From the NCBI GenBank assembly GCA_020532545.1, contig JAJBAW010000009.1, positions 1 through 64,000 of the forward strand: a stretch of 64,000 nucleotides of DNA. Reading direction: 5' to 3'. The notes beneath the pieces were generated by a model, which was not told the origin of the DNA, ran no database searches, and worked only from the letters and a program-made list of their open reading frames with translations. A program made the translations under genes and the position numbers. Shown here one piece after another: positions 26,601-35,279 of the stretch (positions are counted from its first letter, which is position 1; the number at the start of each line of letters is the position of its first letter). Source of the DNA: Candidatus Cloacimonadota bacterium (GTDB taxonomy: Bacteria > Cloacimonadota > Cloacimonadia > Cloacimonadales > Cloacimonadaceae).

Positions 26601-27777
26601 CGGTCTGCAAGCCACCATTCCGGTGGTTTCCACACCTAAGTCTCTCACTAATGTCGCCCTAAAAGGTATTAATAGCCGCTATGCCACCATTCGTGGACCC
26701 TTTGATGAAATGAAGATAGAAGCGCATGTGACTGCCTCAAATCTGAATATTCTCTTTCCCCCCGGAGCCGATAATTTGCTGAATCTGATCATGTCTGTAC
26801 GTGGCTCAGGTAAAAAGCCGGATCGTGACCCCGTGCCCTTGCCTTTTAATCTGGATCTTATCGTAACTATCGGCGAGAACGTACGCTATGTAACCTATCC
26901 CACGAATTTCTATCTTAATCCCGGTGGTTTTATGCACCTGATTTATGATGGGAACAGCTTTATCGTACAAGAAGCCAATATCACTTCAGATCGCGGCAGC
27001 GTGGATTTCTTTGGCACTGTCTTCCAAGTGGACCAAATAGTGGTAAACATGATAGACAAACAGGATATACTCAGCTTGAATGGTAGCTTCTACAAGCGCA
27101 CTCCGGATGGCAGCACCATCACTCTCAATGTGACTTCAAGCTCAGATTATGACAAAAGCTTTTTTGACCGTTTAGAGATCCATCTCGGCAGCGATAATCC
27201 CTCAGATCAAAGTATTGTGCAAGTGCTTTCGCGCCTCAGATATGACAAAAGCCAGGACGAAATGTCCGAAGATAAGAAAGACAACCTCTTGCAGGACGAA
27301 GCCCTGGGTCTCATCGGAGGGAATCTGAATGCCTCTGTGCTTACTCCCTTCTTCTTCCCTGTGGAAAATTGGGTTCGTCGTACTCTGAGATTGGATAGTT
27401 TCTCCATCAATGCCGGCTTCATCCAAAACATCTTTACCGAGTATTCTTCCGATCCTTCGCATCTGGCAGAACTTACTGATATCAACAACTTTGGCTCCGA
27501 TATCGCTCAGTTCTCCTCAGCCATTCTGCTGAATAATCTTTCTGTATCCATGAGTAAATACATCGGTTATCGCATGTTTGTGGATTACAAGCTGATGCTG
27601 CAAGAAGCTACTGACCTTCAACAAAAGACCAAGCTTCTACTGTCTCACGAGGCCAGTCTGCGCTTGGTACTGCCCAAGCAGTACCGCTTGGGCTACACCT
27701 TGAATTATGCGCCCCAGGAAAGAGGATTTACCCACGAGATTATGGTGCAACGCTCGCTTAGATTCTGGGGTTTCTAA
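23668..27777 (+). CDS. tamB: TamB-like translocation/assembly protein (DUF490)
   Basis: This 1369-residue protein has an N-terminal signal anchor (ILILVLLLINALYFIIWYPL) and a very long body of alternating beta strands rich in 'D.s.s...l.l.g' repeats. This is typical of AsmA/TamB/VPS13-like lipid-conducting grooves that bridge the periplasm. The last ~350 residues match the TamB C-terminal domain: SDRGSVDFFGT, then 'QSIVQVLSRLRYDK' and 'LNYAPQERGFTHEIMVQRSLRF'. Known homologues transport phospholipid to, or assemble proteins in, the outer membrane. Here it ends the operon begun by tatD. The facing gene's stop lies 20 bp beyond. Confidence 0.88.
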   Translation: MRRPKKFLILILVLLLINALYFIIWYPLGGRDSVRKLLADMIGKMAKSELTLGDLRISDRQIFAQDISFATNDSLITIKGKSLRVRYNLYKILFSGFKFDGAISSVEILEPNIQINFVQGPKKDKPPKKPFVLPDLTPYFDRLSLEGGTLSANVSINLKIRQEGYLKIEENLKDIQIEINNDTQTNLKLSATTSLGGKLAVNGILDKGRIDLAEADIKGFNPLYLAHPDIENFRSEINLHASYSQPPDSAEFRMAAEGRIRGTSALLMDQYPLSISLITLEADNKNAKVVIHEAQSSNSILKAEVQMQGFAPYFRFDGSSNASTSKKMRFDGSSASLLVDLADIMPNLSGKVHADLDASGTFRDPLIVVNADSPRLAYKEWSFDDISLKARYQDNTVTMPAATLMWDNQQVELAATLQPQTMEFTTELSTYSIEGEEGLLAASGRITVDGVLIKPYPVLEANIYDFDLLLDSLTLSGVNGYAMMSPSNGSLLFDTILESDNGFKVSAVGDILDQHISVDADFVDLDIAKIYMQKHLFMLAPIVSGHLNAIMHNREIWVKSNLNTALTGEYDYSGDLDILGSFDLKTKQITATVSSENGQLAGQPVDIDLSVDYKDQQLKVWYLKLEDFLNLSGSVNLANWHDMDLDLALVNMDWQRLTDFYPDLKLMIPEFAELNLFAKYNRDQEQKLQAWINLQKLDLISVVPLDLNLHLDGILDDIAISGDVKSGTSLLLSLAGETSLESDIRISLQAIMQDIKMQDIMMEPIGEGSFTGWVEVSVDSLLSKEPQIEFATDLLAQNLKIGDFIVDSAVVKARQQSRALIIDTLYVKSQNLFEAYAQGSLDYNLTQNQFFEGDKTLDIEVSGELFPWLKKLTNYVRESSGSSDLKVSIGTSDYQFKVHSGELDIHDGRVLLKDQVEPMRNIEFKGIFDDNRFIIQKGEFDMGNGSFYVNNIFDEDPSEHFILAFIDLGYLRLMIEKPGLQATIPVVSTPKSLTNVALKGINSRYATIRGPFDEMKIEAHVTASNLNILFPPGADNLLNLIMSVRGSGKKPDRDPVPLPFNLDLIVTIGENVRYVTYPTNFYLNPGGFMHLIYDGNSFIVQEANITSDRGSVDFFGTVFQVDQIVVNMIDKQDILSLNGSFYKRTPDGSTITLNVTSSSDYDKSFFDRLEIHLGSDNPSDQSIVQVLSRLRYDKSQDEMSEDKKDNLLQDEALGLIGGNLNASVLTPFFFPVENWVRRTLRLDSFSINAGFIQNIFTEYSSDPSHLAELTDINNFGSDIAQFSSAILLNNLSVSMSKYIGYRMFVDYKLMLQEATDLQQKTKLLLSHEASLRLVLPKQYRLGYTLNYAPQERGFTHEIMVQRSLRFWGF

Positions 27778-27797
27778 ACAGGCCTAAACCTAAAAGC

Positions 27798-29150
27798 TTA
27801 AAAAGTGTATTTTACGCCCAGGGCAAATGAGCGCTGGGTATCTTTCAACCACTTGATGTCGCCTTCTTTATCCTTGTATTTCTCCGAGTATTTGGTGATA
27901 AAGAACCAGCGGCGCTTTTCGTTCAAACTCATGGTCACACCGGCTGAGAGCCTGGCTTTGGGAACTGCTATCTTGCCCAGACCGAGTTTATCCACAGAAG
28001 TCTTGCTATAAGAGAACGACACATTTTCCAGGCGTTTGTAACGGGTATCCACTTTGAGATTGAACCAGAGCGATTTCCCATCTTTCAGCTCGTCACCGTA
28101 CATATTTTGCCAGGCAATCATAGTCTTCACCCTTTGCGCGATAGTGGCCTGAATCTTGCCATAGAAGCCGTAAGAAGCCTTGCGATCCATCAGGACATCC
28201 TGTTTTGAGATCACGGAATAATTGGGTGAGCCATCTGCCAGTGTATCATATACGGCTATGGCTCGTTCTTCTTCATAAAAATGATCAAAAAAGCCCGGAG
28301 TGAATTTGTCGCCGTGCCTGCGGTATTCCAGATTGACTTTCACCACATCAAAATCTATATAAATGCCAGGCAGGATGTAGCCTGTGCCACCATCTACCAT
28401 GTGTGCCATTTCTGTGTAAACTCCATATTCCAGCTTATCGTTTTTTACTATGGGCTGTGTGTAGTCTATCCCCCAAAACAGCACATTGTCTCTTTTGGAA
28501 GGTTTTAGCTCTGTATATAGACTGTCTGGCAGGATGTAATCCAGATTGGCATACTGATCCCGGTCTGTATATAGTGAAAACCCCAAGATACCTTGATCCA
28601 CATATTTTAAGGTGGAATCAGGTATGGGATGGATGTGCGCGTTTAGAGCCAGAATATGGTTCTTTTTGGTATCTGAACTAAAGAGCTCGAAGTGGGGCTG
28701 CAGAAAAGTGTCCAGGCTACCACCGATCAGAAAGCCATTGTGCCTCAGATCCGGGTAAAAGTGCATATTTGAGTAGTTTAACATTACCAGCCCATTGCCA
28801 ATGGAATAGTTTGGAAAGCCGCCAAAGTGAAAGTATAAAGGGTCTCCAATCTCAGCATAGCGGAAGTAATAGACTTTCTCCAGTATGTTACCGATATGAT
28901 CCCAATCATTTTCTTTCAAATGATAATCCCGGTCAAAGAGAAAATCAAGATCCAAACCCAAACCAAAGTTCTTGTACTTAATTTCTTGAACCAAACGTAA
29001 CTGGTAGTACTTAACCGAATCAATCTCTACCTTGCCCACCAAGCTCGAGACACTGTAATTTGTGTTTGTTTTTACGTTGAACGGCATATCCTGAGCTGCC
29101 AGCAGCAAAGGGATAAAGGCAAGAACCAAGTATAATAATCCTCGTTTCAT
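27798..29150 (-). CDS. Outer-membrane beta-barrel protein, unassigned
   Basis: This is a 450-residue protein with a signal peptide (MKRGLLYLVLAFIPLLLAAQ). The ATG at 29150 is preferred over the in-frame GTG at 29156 because AGGA lies 7 nt ahead of it. The mature part is almost wholly amphipathic beta strands with aromatic ends (FGLGLDLDF, YFHFGGFPNYSIG). The last residues 'RSFALGVKYTF' end in phenylalanine, as expected for a BAM substrate. I do not recognise the family. A TTGACA-N17-AATATA promoter lies upstream (29179-29207). Confidence 0.72.
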   Translation of the reverse strand: MKRGLLYLVLAFIPLLLAAQDMPFNVKTNTNYSVSSLVGKVEIDSVKYYQLRLVQEIKYKNFGLGLDLDFLFDRDYHLKENDWDHIGNILEKVYYFRYAEIGDPLYFHFGGFPNYSIGNGLVMLNYSNMHFYPDLRHNGFLIGGSLDTFLQPHFELFSSDTKKNHILALNAHIHPIPDSTLKYVDQGILGFSLYTDRDQYANLDYILPDSLYTELKPSKRDNVLFWGIDYTQPIVKNDKLEYGVYTEMAHMVDGGTGYILPGIYIDFDVVKVNLEYRRHGDKFTPGFFDHFYEEERAIAVYDTLADGSPNYSVISKQDVLMDRKASYGFYGKIQATIAQRVKTMIAWQNMYGDELKDGKSLWFNLKVDTRYKRLENVSFSYSKTSVDKLGLGKIAVPKARLSAGVTMSLNEKRRWFFITKYSEKYKDKEGDIKWLKDTQRSFALGVKYTF

Positions 29151-29178
29151 ATCCACATCCTATAGAAAAATCTTTCTC

Positions 29179-29207
29179 TATATTTGATAAAGAACCATAA
29201 TTGTCAA
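29179..29207 (-). promoter_or_regulatory. Promoter of the beta-barrel gene at 29150
   Basis: On the minus strand TTGACA (29207-29202) is followed after 17 bp by AATATA (29184-29179), about 30 bp before the start codon. Confidence 0.5.
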
Positions 29208-29336
29208 GCACAAAGTTCGTCCAGGGCTCGCTCTAATGCTTGAAAACCTGATTTTGCTGTGTTCTATGAATCTTTATTCGGCCTTTACATCCTGGGGATT
29301 ACAGACTTCCTGCTTGATAGCTCATGCTGAAGTTGG

Positions 29337-29373
29337 CGTGTAGATAAGAGGATTTTATACTGCTATCTACACG
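29337..29373. terminator. Hairpin downstream of the CPBP protease gene
   Basis: CGTGTAGATA (29337-29346) pairs perfectly with TATCTACACG (29364-29373) around a 17-nt loop. It lies 52 bp beyond the stop of the minus-strand gene ending at 29425. There is no clear T run, so termination is uncertain. Confidence 0.35.
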
Positions 29374-29424
29374 ACATCTACACTTCATCAAATGGGCGAA
29401 GACCAGGGCAGAAGTAGAGCAGAG

Positions 29425-32400
29425 CTATTCCATACTGCCTTTGGGCATCCCACCCAGACGCCTGCTCAGCAGAAACACTATCAATACTGTTCCCAGATAG
29501 CTCAGCTTATAGGCTGGGATAGCGTTTACAAAGGCATTGGCATATATTCCGCTAATGGGAGCTATCAGGAGTGGGATCAGGGAACACCACAGCCAGAACT
29601 TGGGACTCAGCTGGTTTTGATAGTCCCAGATCAGCCAACCGGCCAGGCCATAGATCAATCCGTTGATCAGAGTATTGACGATGAATTCAGGTTCTGCATA
29701 TAATAGGTTTTGGCTTTGGGCGAACACTAAACCCGCAAAGAGCCAGACTATGGGCACGATATAGAGACGCTTCTTCCCCTGCCGGGTGATTTGCTGAAGC
29801 AAGTAGAGGATAAAGAGGATGAGGCCCGTGAATAAAAAGTATCTAAACATCATCTGTTCCCACACAGCCAGTACCGGAGCCAAAGACAAGGCAGGCTGCA
29901 GATCAGGCACTCTGAGCACAGCAAGTTCCCCTCCTCTATCATGCTTAGACACGATGTAAACACACAGCGTTAAGGCTGGCAGAACCTGCCCAAAGCGACC
30001 CATAATCTTACTTTTGGGTCCCTTGCGATGCTTCAACCACCAGATTCCCCAACCATTGATCAGGGCAACCGCTGCACTTAAAAACACAGATTTCAGCACG
30101 ATCCCGATGATCAGAGCCACCTTTTGATTGGCCAGCGGCTCAGATGTACTGAATTCCCCCACTTGGGTGCGCCAATTGACCAGAGCTACGGCCACAGTGA
30201 GGCTCGACATGATGATCAAGACAATCAGGAATGCCTTCAGATCAAACTCTTTATTGCTCCACATGATCACAGCAAAGATCACAGCTGCAACTATGAACAT
30301 CATGATCAAGACCGTGGACAAGAGCTGATAGGGAAAGGTCAATTGTGCAGAATGGTCGATCTGCCTTTGGGCATCTTCTGGGATAAAGACGAAGCGTGAT
30401 ACCTGCCCGATCTGGTCCCCCATGATTAAGATATTGAGTCTGGCCTGTCCGCTTTTCAAGAGGTAAGCGGAAGTATCCTTCCAGGTGAAGCTCCAATCCG
30501 TACGGTTTGGCAGCTTGTTCGGCACTACGGAGATCTCTTGCAGCTGGGCCAGGATCATCGGATCGTGGGCGAGCACCCACTCCAGAGCTCGAGCTCTGGC
30601 TGCTGACTCATCCAGACTGGGGAGAGCGGTGTCTTCAGACAAAATATGCCGGATTGCCAGCAATTTGCCCGCGGAATTCAACATTACATGGTATTCTTCA
30701 GTGCGTTCTTGCAAAGTACCTTGGAAGCGCTTGTATTTCACCAGCCAGGCATCATCATAGATATATTTATCTCTGAGCTGTAGATAAGCGGCGTAGCTAC
30801 TGTGCTTCACCACAAAATGACGTTGATCCCGATGGCTGCGCTCAATGCTTGGATAGGCACTATATTCTGAGGGCAGAGCCTTGCCAAGCTGTTGGAATAA
30901 GGCCTCATCTGCCTGCTGGATCGCTTGCTGGGCGGAAATCTGCAAGCGGGGACGGACAATCCTGAAAGTCTGTTCCACCCCGTTTACCACCGGCTTCAGG
31001 TAGGTACTGCGATCGAGCCCCGAAGCAGAGATCAAGGCGATTAGCACCACAATCGAGGACCATATTCCTATCCATGGTTTGAAGGCGTAGCCGGATTTAG
31101 CACTTTTCTGTGTTTCGGGGACTACAATCGGGATTTCAGCTTGCGTTTCCGGAGGCACAGGCTCAAGACTAACAAGTTCATCTGGTTTCCAGGCACTATT
31201 GAGGCTACTCTGTGGCACTTCTTGCCAACCCTTGAACAGCCAGTTACTAAGAGTAAATTTGGCTTCTCCTGCCATGGTGGCCTGCGCTTTGCGCCAGAGG
31301 ATGATGAGCAGCGGCAGCAGGAAAAAGATGCTGAAGATGATCCGATCTGGAATCAGGTCGGATGATTTGGTGACAAAAGAACTCATGTTCATGAGCAGGG
31401 CATCGAAACTAAAGTGCCAGATAATAGCCGGCAAGAGGCCAAAACGCAGATAGATGAAGCCCATAATCACAGAGGTGATGGATAGCTCTACCATCCGGGC
31501 GTAAAAAGGCTGTTGGGCGTATCCGGCATGGGCAGCACTGAAGATAAAAGCTTGCAGGATAATCCCCAGGATCAGGAAAAACTTCTTCTTATTCAGCTTG
31601 GTGCCGATGATCAGCATAGTGGCCAGAGGCAGGGCCCGAAACATCGCTTCCTCCCAAAATCCGGCCTGCAGAGCTTGTCCGATGGCTGTGACCCAAGGCA
31701 TTGCTGCACCCAGAATATTGGGATCACTAAAACTGCTGGCTGGGCTCCACCATCCCCACCGGCTTTGGGTGAAGTAGTAAAAGGCGATGATATAAGCCAG
31801 CTCGATGGGCATAAACAGATATCCCCCCAATACTTTGCCCAAGACATTCTTGGTGGGTGCAGTGTCACGCGAAAAGCTCTTCCAAAACTGAACTTGCTGG
31901 GGCATGGCTTCACGGGTAACAGCTTCTGCCACCAGGAAAGTGATAAAAGCGATGGCAGCCAAGAGCAAGCCCTGAAAGATGTTTTGTAGAACCTGCTGCG
32001 TCAGGAATGAACTGGAAGAAGTGGATGTGTCATAAGCCAACCAATGGAAGGAGATGAAGTTCATGCCTGCAAAAAACATGAATACCCCGATCAGTATCGC
32101 CCACATCAGAGCTGGTTTCCAGATGAGTTGCCGGCGCCTGAGCAGCAAGAAAAGCCATACTATCATAGCGATTCCATACAGCAGCATCATGAGCGAAGAG
32201 GCTATCCCAGCTAACATTTCGTTATAGGAACGCATTGCCTCGTAATCTTTGGTAAATTGCTCCGGTATTTTGTGAAAAGGTCTGATGGTGGTCAGCCTGT
32301 CTCCAGAGACAATAAGCTCCAGCCGGATCAAGGCTTCATTGTACTTAAGATCACTGCGTTCATAGGTGAAAGTGTGATCAATGCGTCCATTATCGCGAGT

Positions 32401-32919
32401 TTCTTGGGCCTCCTGAATGAGGGTGTATTGATCCAAGGCTACAGCCCACTGGGTGCGGGCAAGCGAATCTGCCAGAGCAATGGCCTGGATGCGGGATAAG
32501 GCTTTACCAGCCTCAGCTTCGGGAACTTTCTCTTCGAATCCTATGACCTTGCCTGCTGGTGAAAAATAAGAGACTAATTCCCGGGGTTCACCCTCTTTGA
32601 AATGGCGCACATACCAATAATAGGGATGATAATCATCAGAACTGAGTATTTTCTCAAAGGCCTGCTTGCCTCCGGCCCTCAATTCCACGTAGTTCTGAAA
32701 TTCACTATCAGAACTAAAAACTGTCGCCTGGCGATAGTCCTGAAACTGCACTCCCAAGCGATTGTGAAGATTAACTGCTTCCACCAGAGATTCTTTGCGG
32801 CTCATACTAATCTGCATATTCAATATATTGAAGGCTTTATCCGCAAAACGCAGATTGAACATCACCGCCAATATGGCCAGAAAAACGAAAGAAAACCAAA
32901 ACCATGGCTTCTTGAACAT
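29425..32919 (-). CDS. Giant CPBP-family intramembrane protease with internal duplication
   Basis: This is an unusually long (~1164 residues) CPBP/CAAX-protease-like membrane protein; most members have 200-350. ATG 32919 is preferred over GTG 32925, which overlaps the AAAGGAG site. Each half has an N-terminal helix, a ~200-residue extracytoplasmic domain, several membrane helices and a CPBP core. The first core is intact: WEEAMFR (~420), a histidine in AHAGY (~465) and HFSFDA (~505). The second reads WEQMMFR (~1020), and Gln replaces His in 'AQSQN' (~1070), so it is probably inactive. Family members cleave substrates within the membrane (Rce1-like) or protect against bacteriocins. The substrate is unknown. 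Confidence 0.83.
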   Translation of the reverse strand: MFKKPWFWFSFVFLAILAVMFNLRFADKAFNILNMQISMSRKESLVEAVNLHNRLGVQFQDYRQATVFSSDSEFQNYVELRAGGKQAFEKILSSDDYHPYYWYVRHFKEGEPRELVSYFSPAGKVIGFEEKVPEAEAGKALSRIQAIALADSLARTQWAVALDQYTLIQEAQETRDNGRIDHTFTYERSDLKYNEALIRLELIVSGDRLTTIRPFHKIPEQFTKDYEAMRSYNEMLAGIASSLMMLLYGIAMIVWLFLLLRRRQLIWKPALMWAILIGVFMFFAGMNFISFHWLAYDTSTSSSSFLTQQVLQNIFQGLLLAAIAFITFLVAEAVTREAMPQQVQFWKSFSRDTAPTKNVLGKVLGGYLFMPIELAYIIAFYYFTQSRWGWWSPASSFSDPNILGAAMPWVTAIGQALQAGFWEEAMFRALPLATMLIIGTKLNKKKFFLILGIILQAFIFSAAHAGYAQQPFYARMVELSITSVIMGFIYLRFGLLPAIIWHFSFDALLMNMSSFVTKSSDLIPDRIIFSIFFLLPLLIILWRKAQATMAGEAKFTLSNWLFKGWQEVPQSSLNSAWKPDELVSLEPVPPETQAEIPIVVPETQKSAKSGYAFKPWIGIWSSIVVLIALISASGLDRSTYLKPVVNGVEQTFRIVRPRLQISAQQAIQQADEALFQQLGKALPSEYSAYPSIERSHRDQRHFVVKHSSYAAYLQLRDKYIYDDAWLVKYKRFQGTLQERTEEYHVMLNSAGKLLAIRHILSEDTALPSLDESAARARALEWVLAHDPMILAQLQEISVVPNKLPNRTDWSFTWKDTSAYLLKSGQARLNILIMGDQIGQVSRFVFIPEDAQRQIDHSAQLTFPYQLLSTVLIMMFIVAAVIFAVIMWSNKEFDLKAFLIVLIIMSSLTVAVALVNWRTQVGEFSTSEPLANQKVALIIGIVLKSVFLSAAVALINGWGIWWLKHRKGPKSKIMGRFGQVLPALTLCVYIVSKHDRGGELAVLRVPDLQPALSLAPVLAVWEQMMFRYFLFTGLILFILYLLQQITRQGKKRLYIVPIVWLFAGLVFAQSQNLLYAEPEFIVNTLINGLIYGLAGWLIWDYQNQLSPKFWLWCSLIPLLIAPISGIYANAFVNAIPAYKLSYLGTVLIVFLLSRRLGGMPKGSME

Positions 32920-33011
32920 AATCACTCCTTTACTCGGGTGTATTTAATCAAGTCAGGCTTTCGCTAATATACAAACCAACTTGATGCAAAAATAATGATA
33001 GTTCAGATCTA

Positions 33012-33017
33012 TGTCAA
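33012..33017 (-). promoter_or_regulatory. Possible -35 box for the CPBP gene
   Basis: A perfect minus-strand TTGACA lies ~93 bp upstream of the start. The -10 candidate 17 bp on is TATTTT, which is weak, so the promoter is tentative. Confidence 0.3.
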
Positions 33018-33061
33018 GTTTTATATGCAGAATCCAGGATAAAGCATTTTCCGGATAGAAA

Positions 33062-33090
33062 GCAAAAGCCTCAGACAGAGTCTGAGGCTT
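33062..33090 (-). terminator. Rho-independent terminator of htpG
   Basis: On the minus strand GCCTCAGAC (33088-33080) pairs with GTCTGAGGC (33076-33068) around a 3-nt loop, followed by TTTTGCTTT. It lies 23 bp past the htpG stop. Confidence 0.85.
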
Positions 33091-33112
33091 AGATTTAACT
33101 TGGATTATCTAT

Positions 33113-35122
33113 TTATATATAAGACAGTACTTTGTTAGCTGTCTGGATAAAGCTCTTTAGCTCTTCTCCGCTGAAGGGTTTTTGCTCCAGAAGCGACAAA
33201 TCATGGATGTAAGTGCAGAGGGTATCTACTTCCTCTTTCTTGCCGGCTTTGTCCATCTCGAGGATCTTTTGGATCACTTCATTTTCAGTATTGACTACCA
33301 GTGAGTGATTTTTCAGCATATCTCCGGCTCCGCCCATGCGGGAAACCATGTCCATATCATGCCAGCGGCGCATGAATTCGCTAAAGACAATGATGCCAGG
33401 GATCTCTTTGGTTTTGAGGTTCTTCACTTCTACTTTGAGCTCGGTATAGGCCTGATTCTGCAGCTCTTCCATAGCCTTCGTTCCCAGCTTTTCCACTACA
33501 TCTGCGGGTAGATCCAGCAGGTTGATCAGGGTCTGTTCATCCTGTTGGATTTGATAGTTGGTGAGCAGAGTGGCTGCTTCGGGATACTTCTTGAAGAATT
33601 CTTTGAGGCTCTCACCACTGAAAGAAGCTTCCACTTTCTGCCCCAAGGCATTGTAAAACAGTTTTTTAAGATGCTCGCGATCGGTTTCTGATATGCTGCT
33701 ATCGTCCTGATTTACCAGAAGATCGTTCACTTCGCTATCCACACGGATAAATTCCACCTTCTCTAGCTTGCCTTCCAATCTCTGATACAGGTGAATATCC
33801 AGCGGGGAAGTCTGATAGATCACTTCAATGCCCTGCTCTTTCATCAGATTCAAATAGCTCACCTGGGTATCTTCGCTGGCTGCATACCAGATCTTGGTGG
33901 TTTCATCTTTTGAACTTGCGGCATTGCGCAGTTTGTATTCTTCCACCGTGAGATAGTCTCCACTGGCAGATTTGAAGATAGCGATATCGTTCATGGCCTC
34001 AAAGAAAGCATCTTCTTTGAGCATGCCAAACTTGATAAAGGTGTTGATGTCTTTCCAGTATTCTTCATACTTCTTGCGATCTTCTTTGAAGGTAGCCTGG
34101 AAATGATCTGCCACTTTCTTGATGATGTATTTGGAGATTTTTTGCACTTGGGCGTCGTTCTGCAAGAAGCTGCGAGAGACGTTGAGCGGGATATCAGGAA
34201 TATCTATGCCGCCTTTGAGTAGAAGCAGGAATTCCGGGATGAGATCTTCCAGATTGTCTGCCACAAAGACGTTGTTGCAGAAGAGCTTGACCTCGCCCTT
34301 AAACATTTCCGGTTCATTGCGCAGTTTAGGGAAATACAGGATTCCTTTGAGATTGAAGGGGAAATCTACATTGAGGTGAATCCAGAACACCGGTTCCTGG
34401 TAGTCGTGAAAGACCTGTTTGTAAAATTCGAGATACTCTTCTCGTTTAACATCAGCAGGCACGCGATTCCACAGCGCTTCCAGTTGGTTGATCTGCTTGC
34501 CATCAAACATGATGGGGTAAGGCATGAAGTTGCAATAGCGTTCCAGGATTTCCTTGATTTTGTCATCCTGGGCATAATCCTTGGAATCTTCGTTGAAATA
34601 CAAGGTGATGGTGGTTCCCACTTCCTTGCGCTTGCCTTCGGCCATGGTGTATGAAGTGCTACCATCACACTCCCAAAAAGCCGGCTTGCTGCCTTCTTCC
34701 ACGGAGAGGGAATCGATAGTGACTTTGTCCGACACCATGAAGGATGAATAGAAGCCCAAGCCAAAGTGGCCGATGATGTTGCTCTGTACATCTTTGAACT
34801 TGTTCACAAAGTCCTCGGCGCCGGAGAAAGCTATTTGATTGATGTATTTCTTGATCTCGTCGGCAGTCATGCCGATGCCTGTATCTATTATCTTTAAAGT
34901 CTTCTTGGATTTATCCAGCTTGATCTCGATCTTCATGTCTTCTTGTTTGAAGTTCTCATCGGCATATTTGCGCTTTGAGATTGCGTCCACGGCATTGGAG
35001 ACAAGTTCTCTCAGGAAGATGTCATGCTGGGAATAGAGCCATTTCTTTATGATCGGGAAGATGTTCTCAGTATGGATACTGAGTGCCCCGGTTTCTGTTT
35101 TCTTTTGAGTAGCCATGCTCAT
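33113..35122 (-). CDS. htpG: Chaperone HtpG (Hsp90)
   Basis: This 669-residue Hsp90 has the GHKL ATP-binding domain at ~1-230 (FLRELVSNAVDAI, IIDTGIGMT, GHFGLGFYSSFMV), a middle domain (~235-510, with NVSRSFLQND) and a C-terminal dimerisation domain. The usual 'SNASDA' reads 'SNAVDA'. The length is slightly above E. coli HtpG (624). Two starts are possible: ATG 35122 (3 nt from AAGGAG) or ATG 35116 (9 nt). A TTGACA/TATCTT promoter and a CIRCE-like operator lie upstream. That is notable because htpG is not part of the classical HrcA regulon. Confidence 0.97.
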   Translation of the reverse strand: MSMATQKKTETGALSIHTENIFPIIKKWLYSQHDIFLRELVSNAVDAISKRKYADENFKQEDMKIEIKLDKSKKTLKIIDTGIGMTADEIKKYINQIAFSGAEDFVNKFKDVQSNIIGHFGLGFYSSFMVSDKVTIDSLSVEEGSKPAFWECDGSTSYTMAEGKRKEVGTTITLYFNEDSKDYAQDDKIKEILERYCNFMPYPIMFDGKQINQLEALWNRVPADVKREEYLEFYKQVFHDYQEPVFWIHLNVDFPFNLKGILYFPKLRNEPEMFKGEVKLFCNNVFVADNLEDLIPEFLLLLKGGIDIPDIPLNVSRSFLQNDAQVQKISKYIIKKVADHFQATFKEDRKKYEEYWKDINTFIKFGMLKEDAFFEAMNDIAIFKSASGDYLTVEEYKLRNAASSKDETTKIWYAASEDTQVSYLNLMKEQGIEVIYQTSPLDIHLYQRLEGKLEKVEFIRVDSEVNDLLVNQDDSSISETDREHLKKLFYNALGQKVEASFSGESLKEFFKKYPEAATLLTNYQIQQDEQTLINLLDLPADVVEKLGTKAMEELQNQAYTELKVEVKNLKTKEIPGIIVFSEFMRRWHDMDMVSRMGGAGDMLKNHSLVVNTENEVIQKILEMDKAGKKEEVDTLCTYIHDLSLLEQKPFSGEELKSFIQTANKVLSYI

Positions 35123-35155
35123 AAACTCCTTTTTTATAATATGTTTCTGAGCGAT

Positions 35156-35183
35156 AAGATAGTCAGGAGGGCATAATTGTCAA
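35156..35183 (-). promoter_or_regulatory. Promoter of htpG
   Basis: On the minus strand TTGACA (35183-35178) is followed after 16 bp by TATCTT (35161-35156), 34 bp before the first htpG start codon. Confidence 0.6.
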
Positions 35184-35190
35184 GAGATAT

Positions 35191-35217
35191 TTAGCAGTCC
35201 ATGTGGGTGTCTGCTAA
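35191..35217. promoter_or_regulatory. CIRCE-like operator upstream of htpG
   Basis: TTAGCAGTC-N9-GTCTGCTAA on the plus strand (minus: TTAGCAGAC-N9-GACTGCTAA) has the 9-9-9 CIRCE layout. It shares its half-site with the hrcA and groEL operators. It ends 7 bp upstream of the -35 box rather than over the transcription start, unless a second promoter (TATATT directly beside the site) is used. Confidence 0.75.
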
Positions 35218-35279
35218 TATATGGGTGGGATCGATAGATGTATTGACGGTAATAGTATGTATATCAGTGTATTGTCAGA

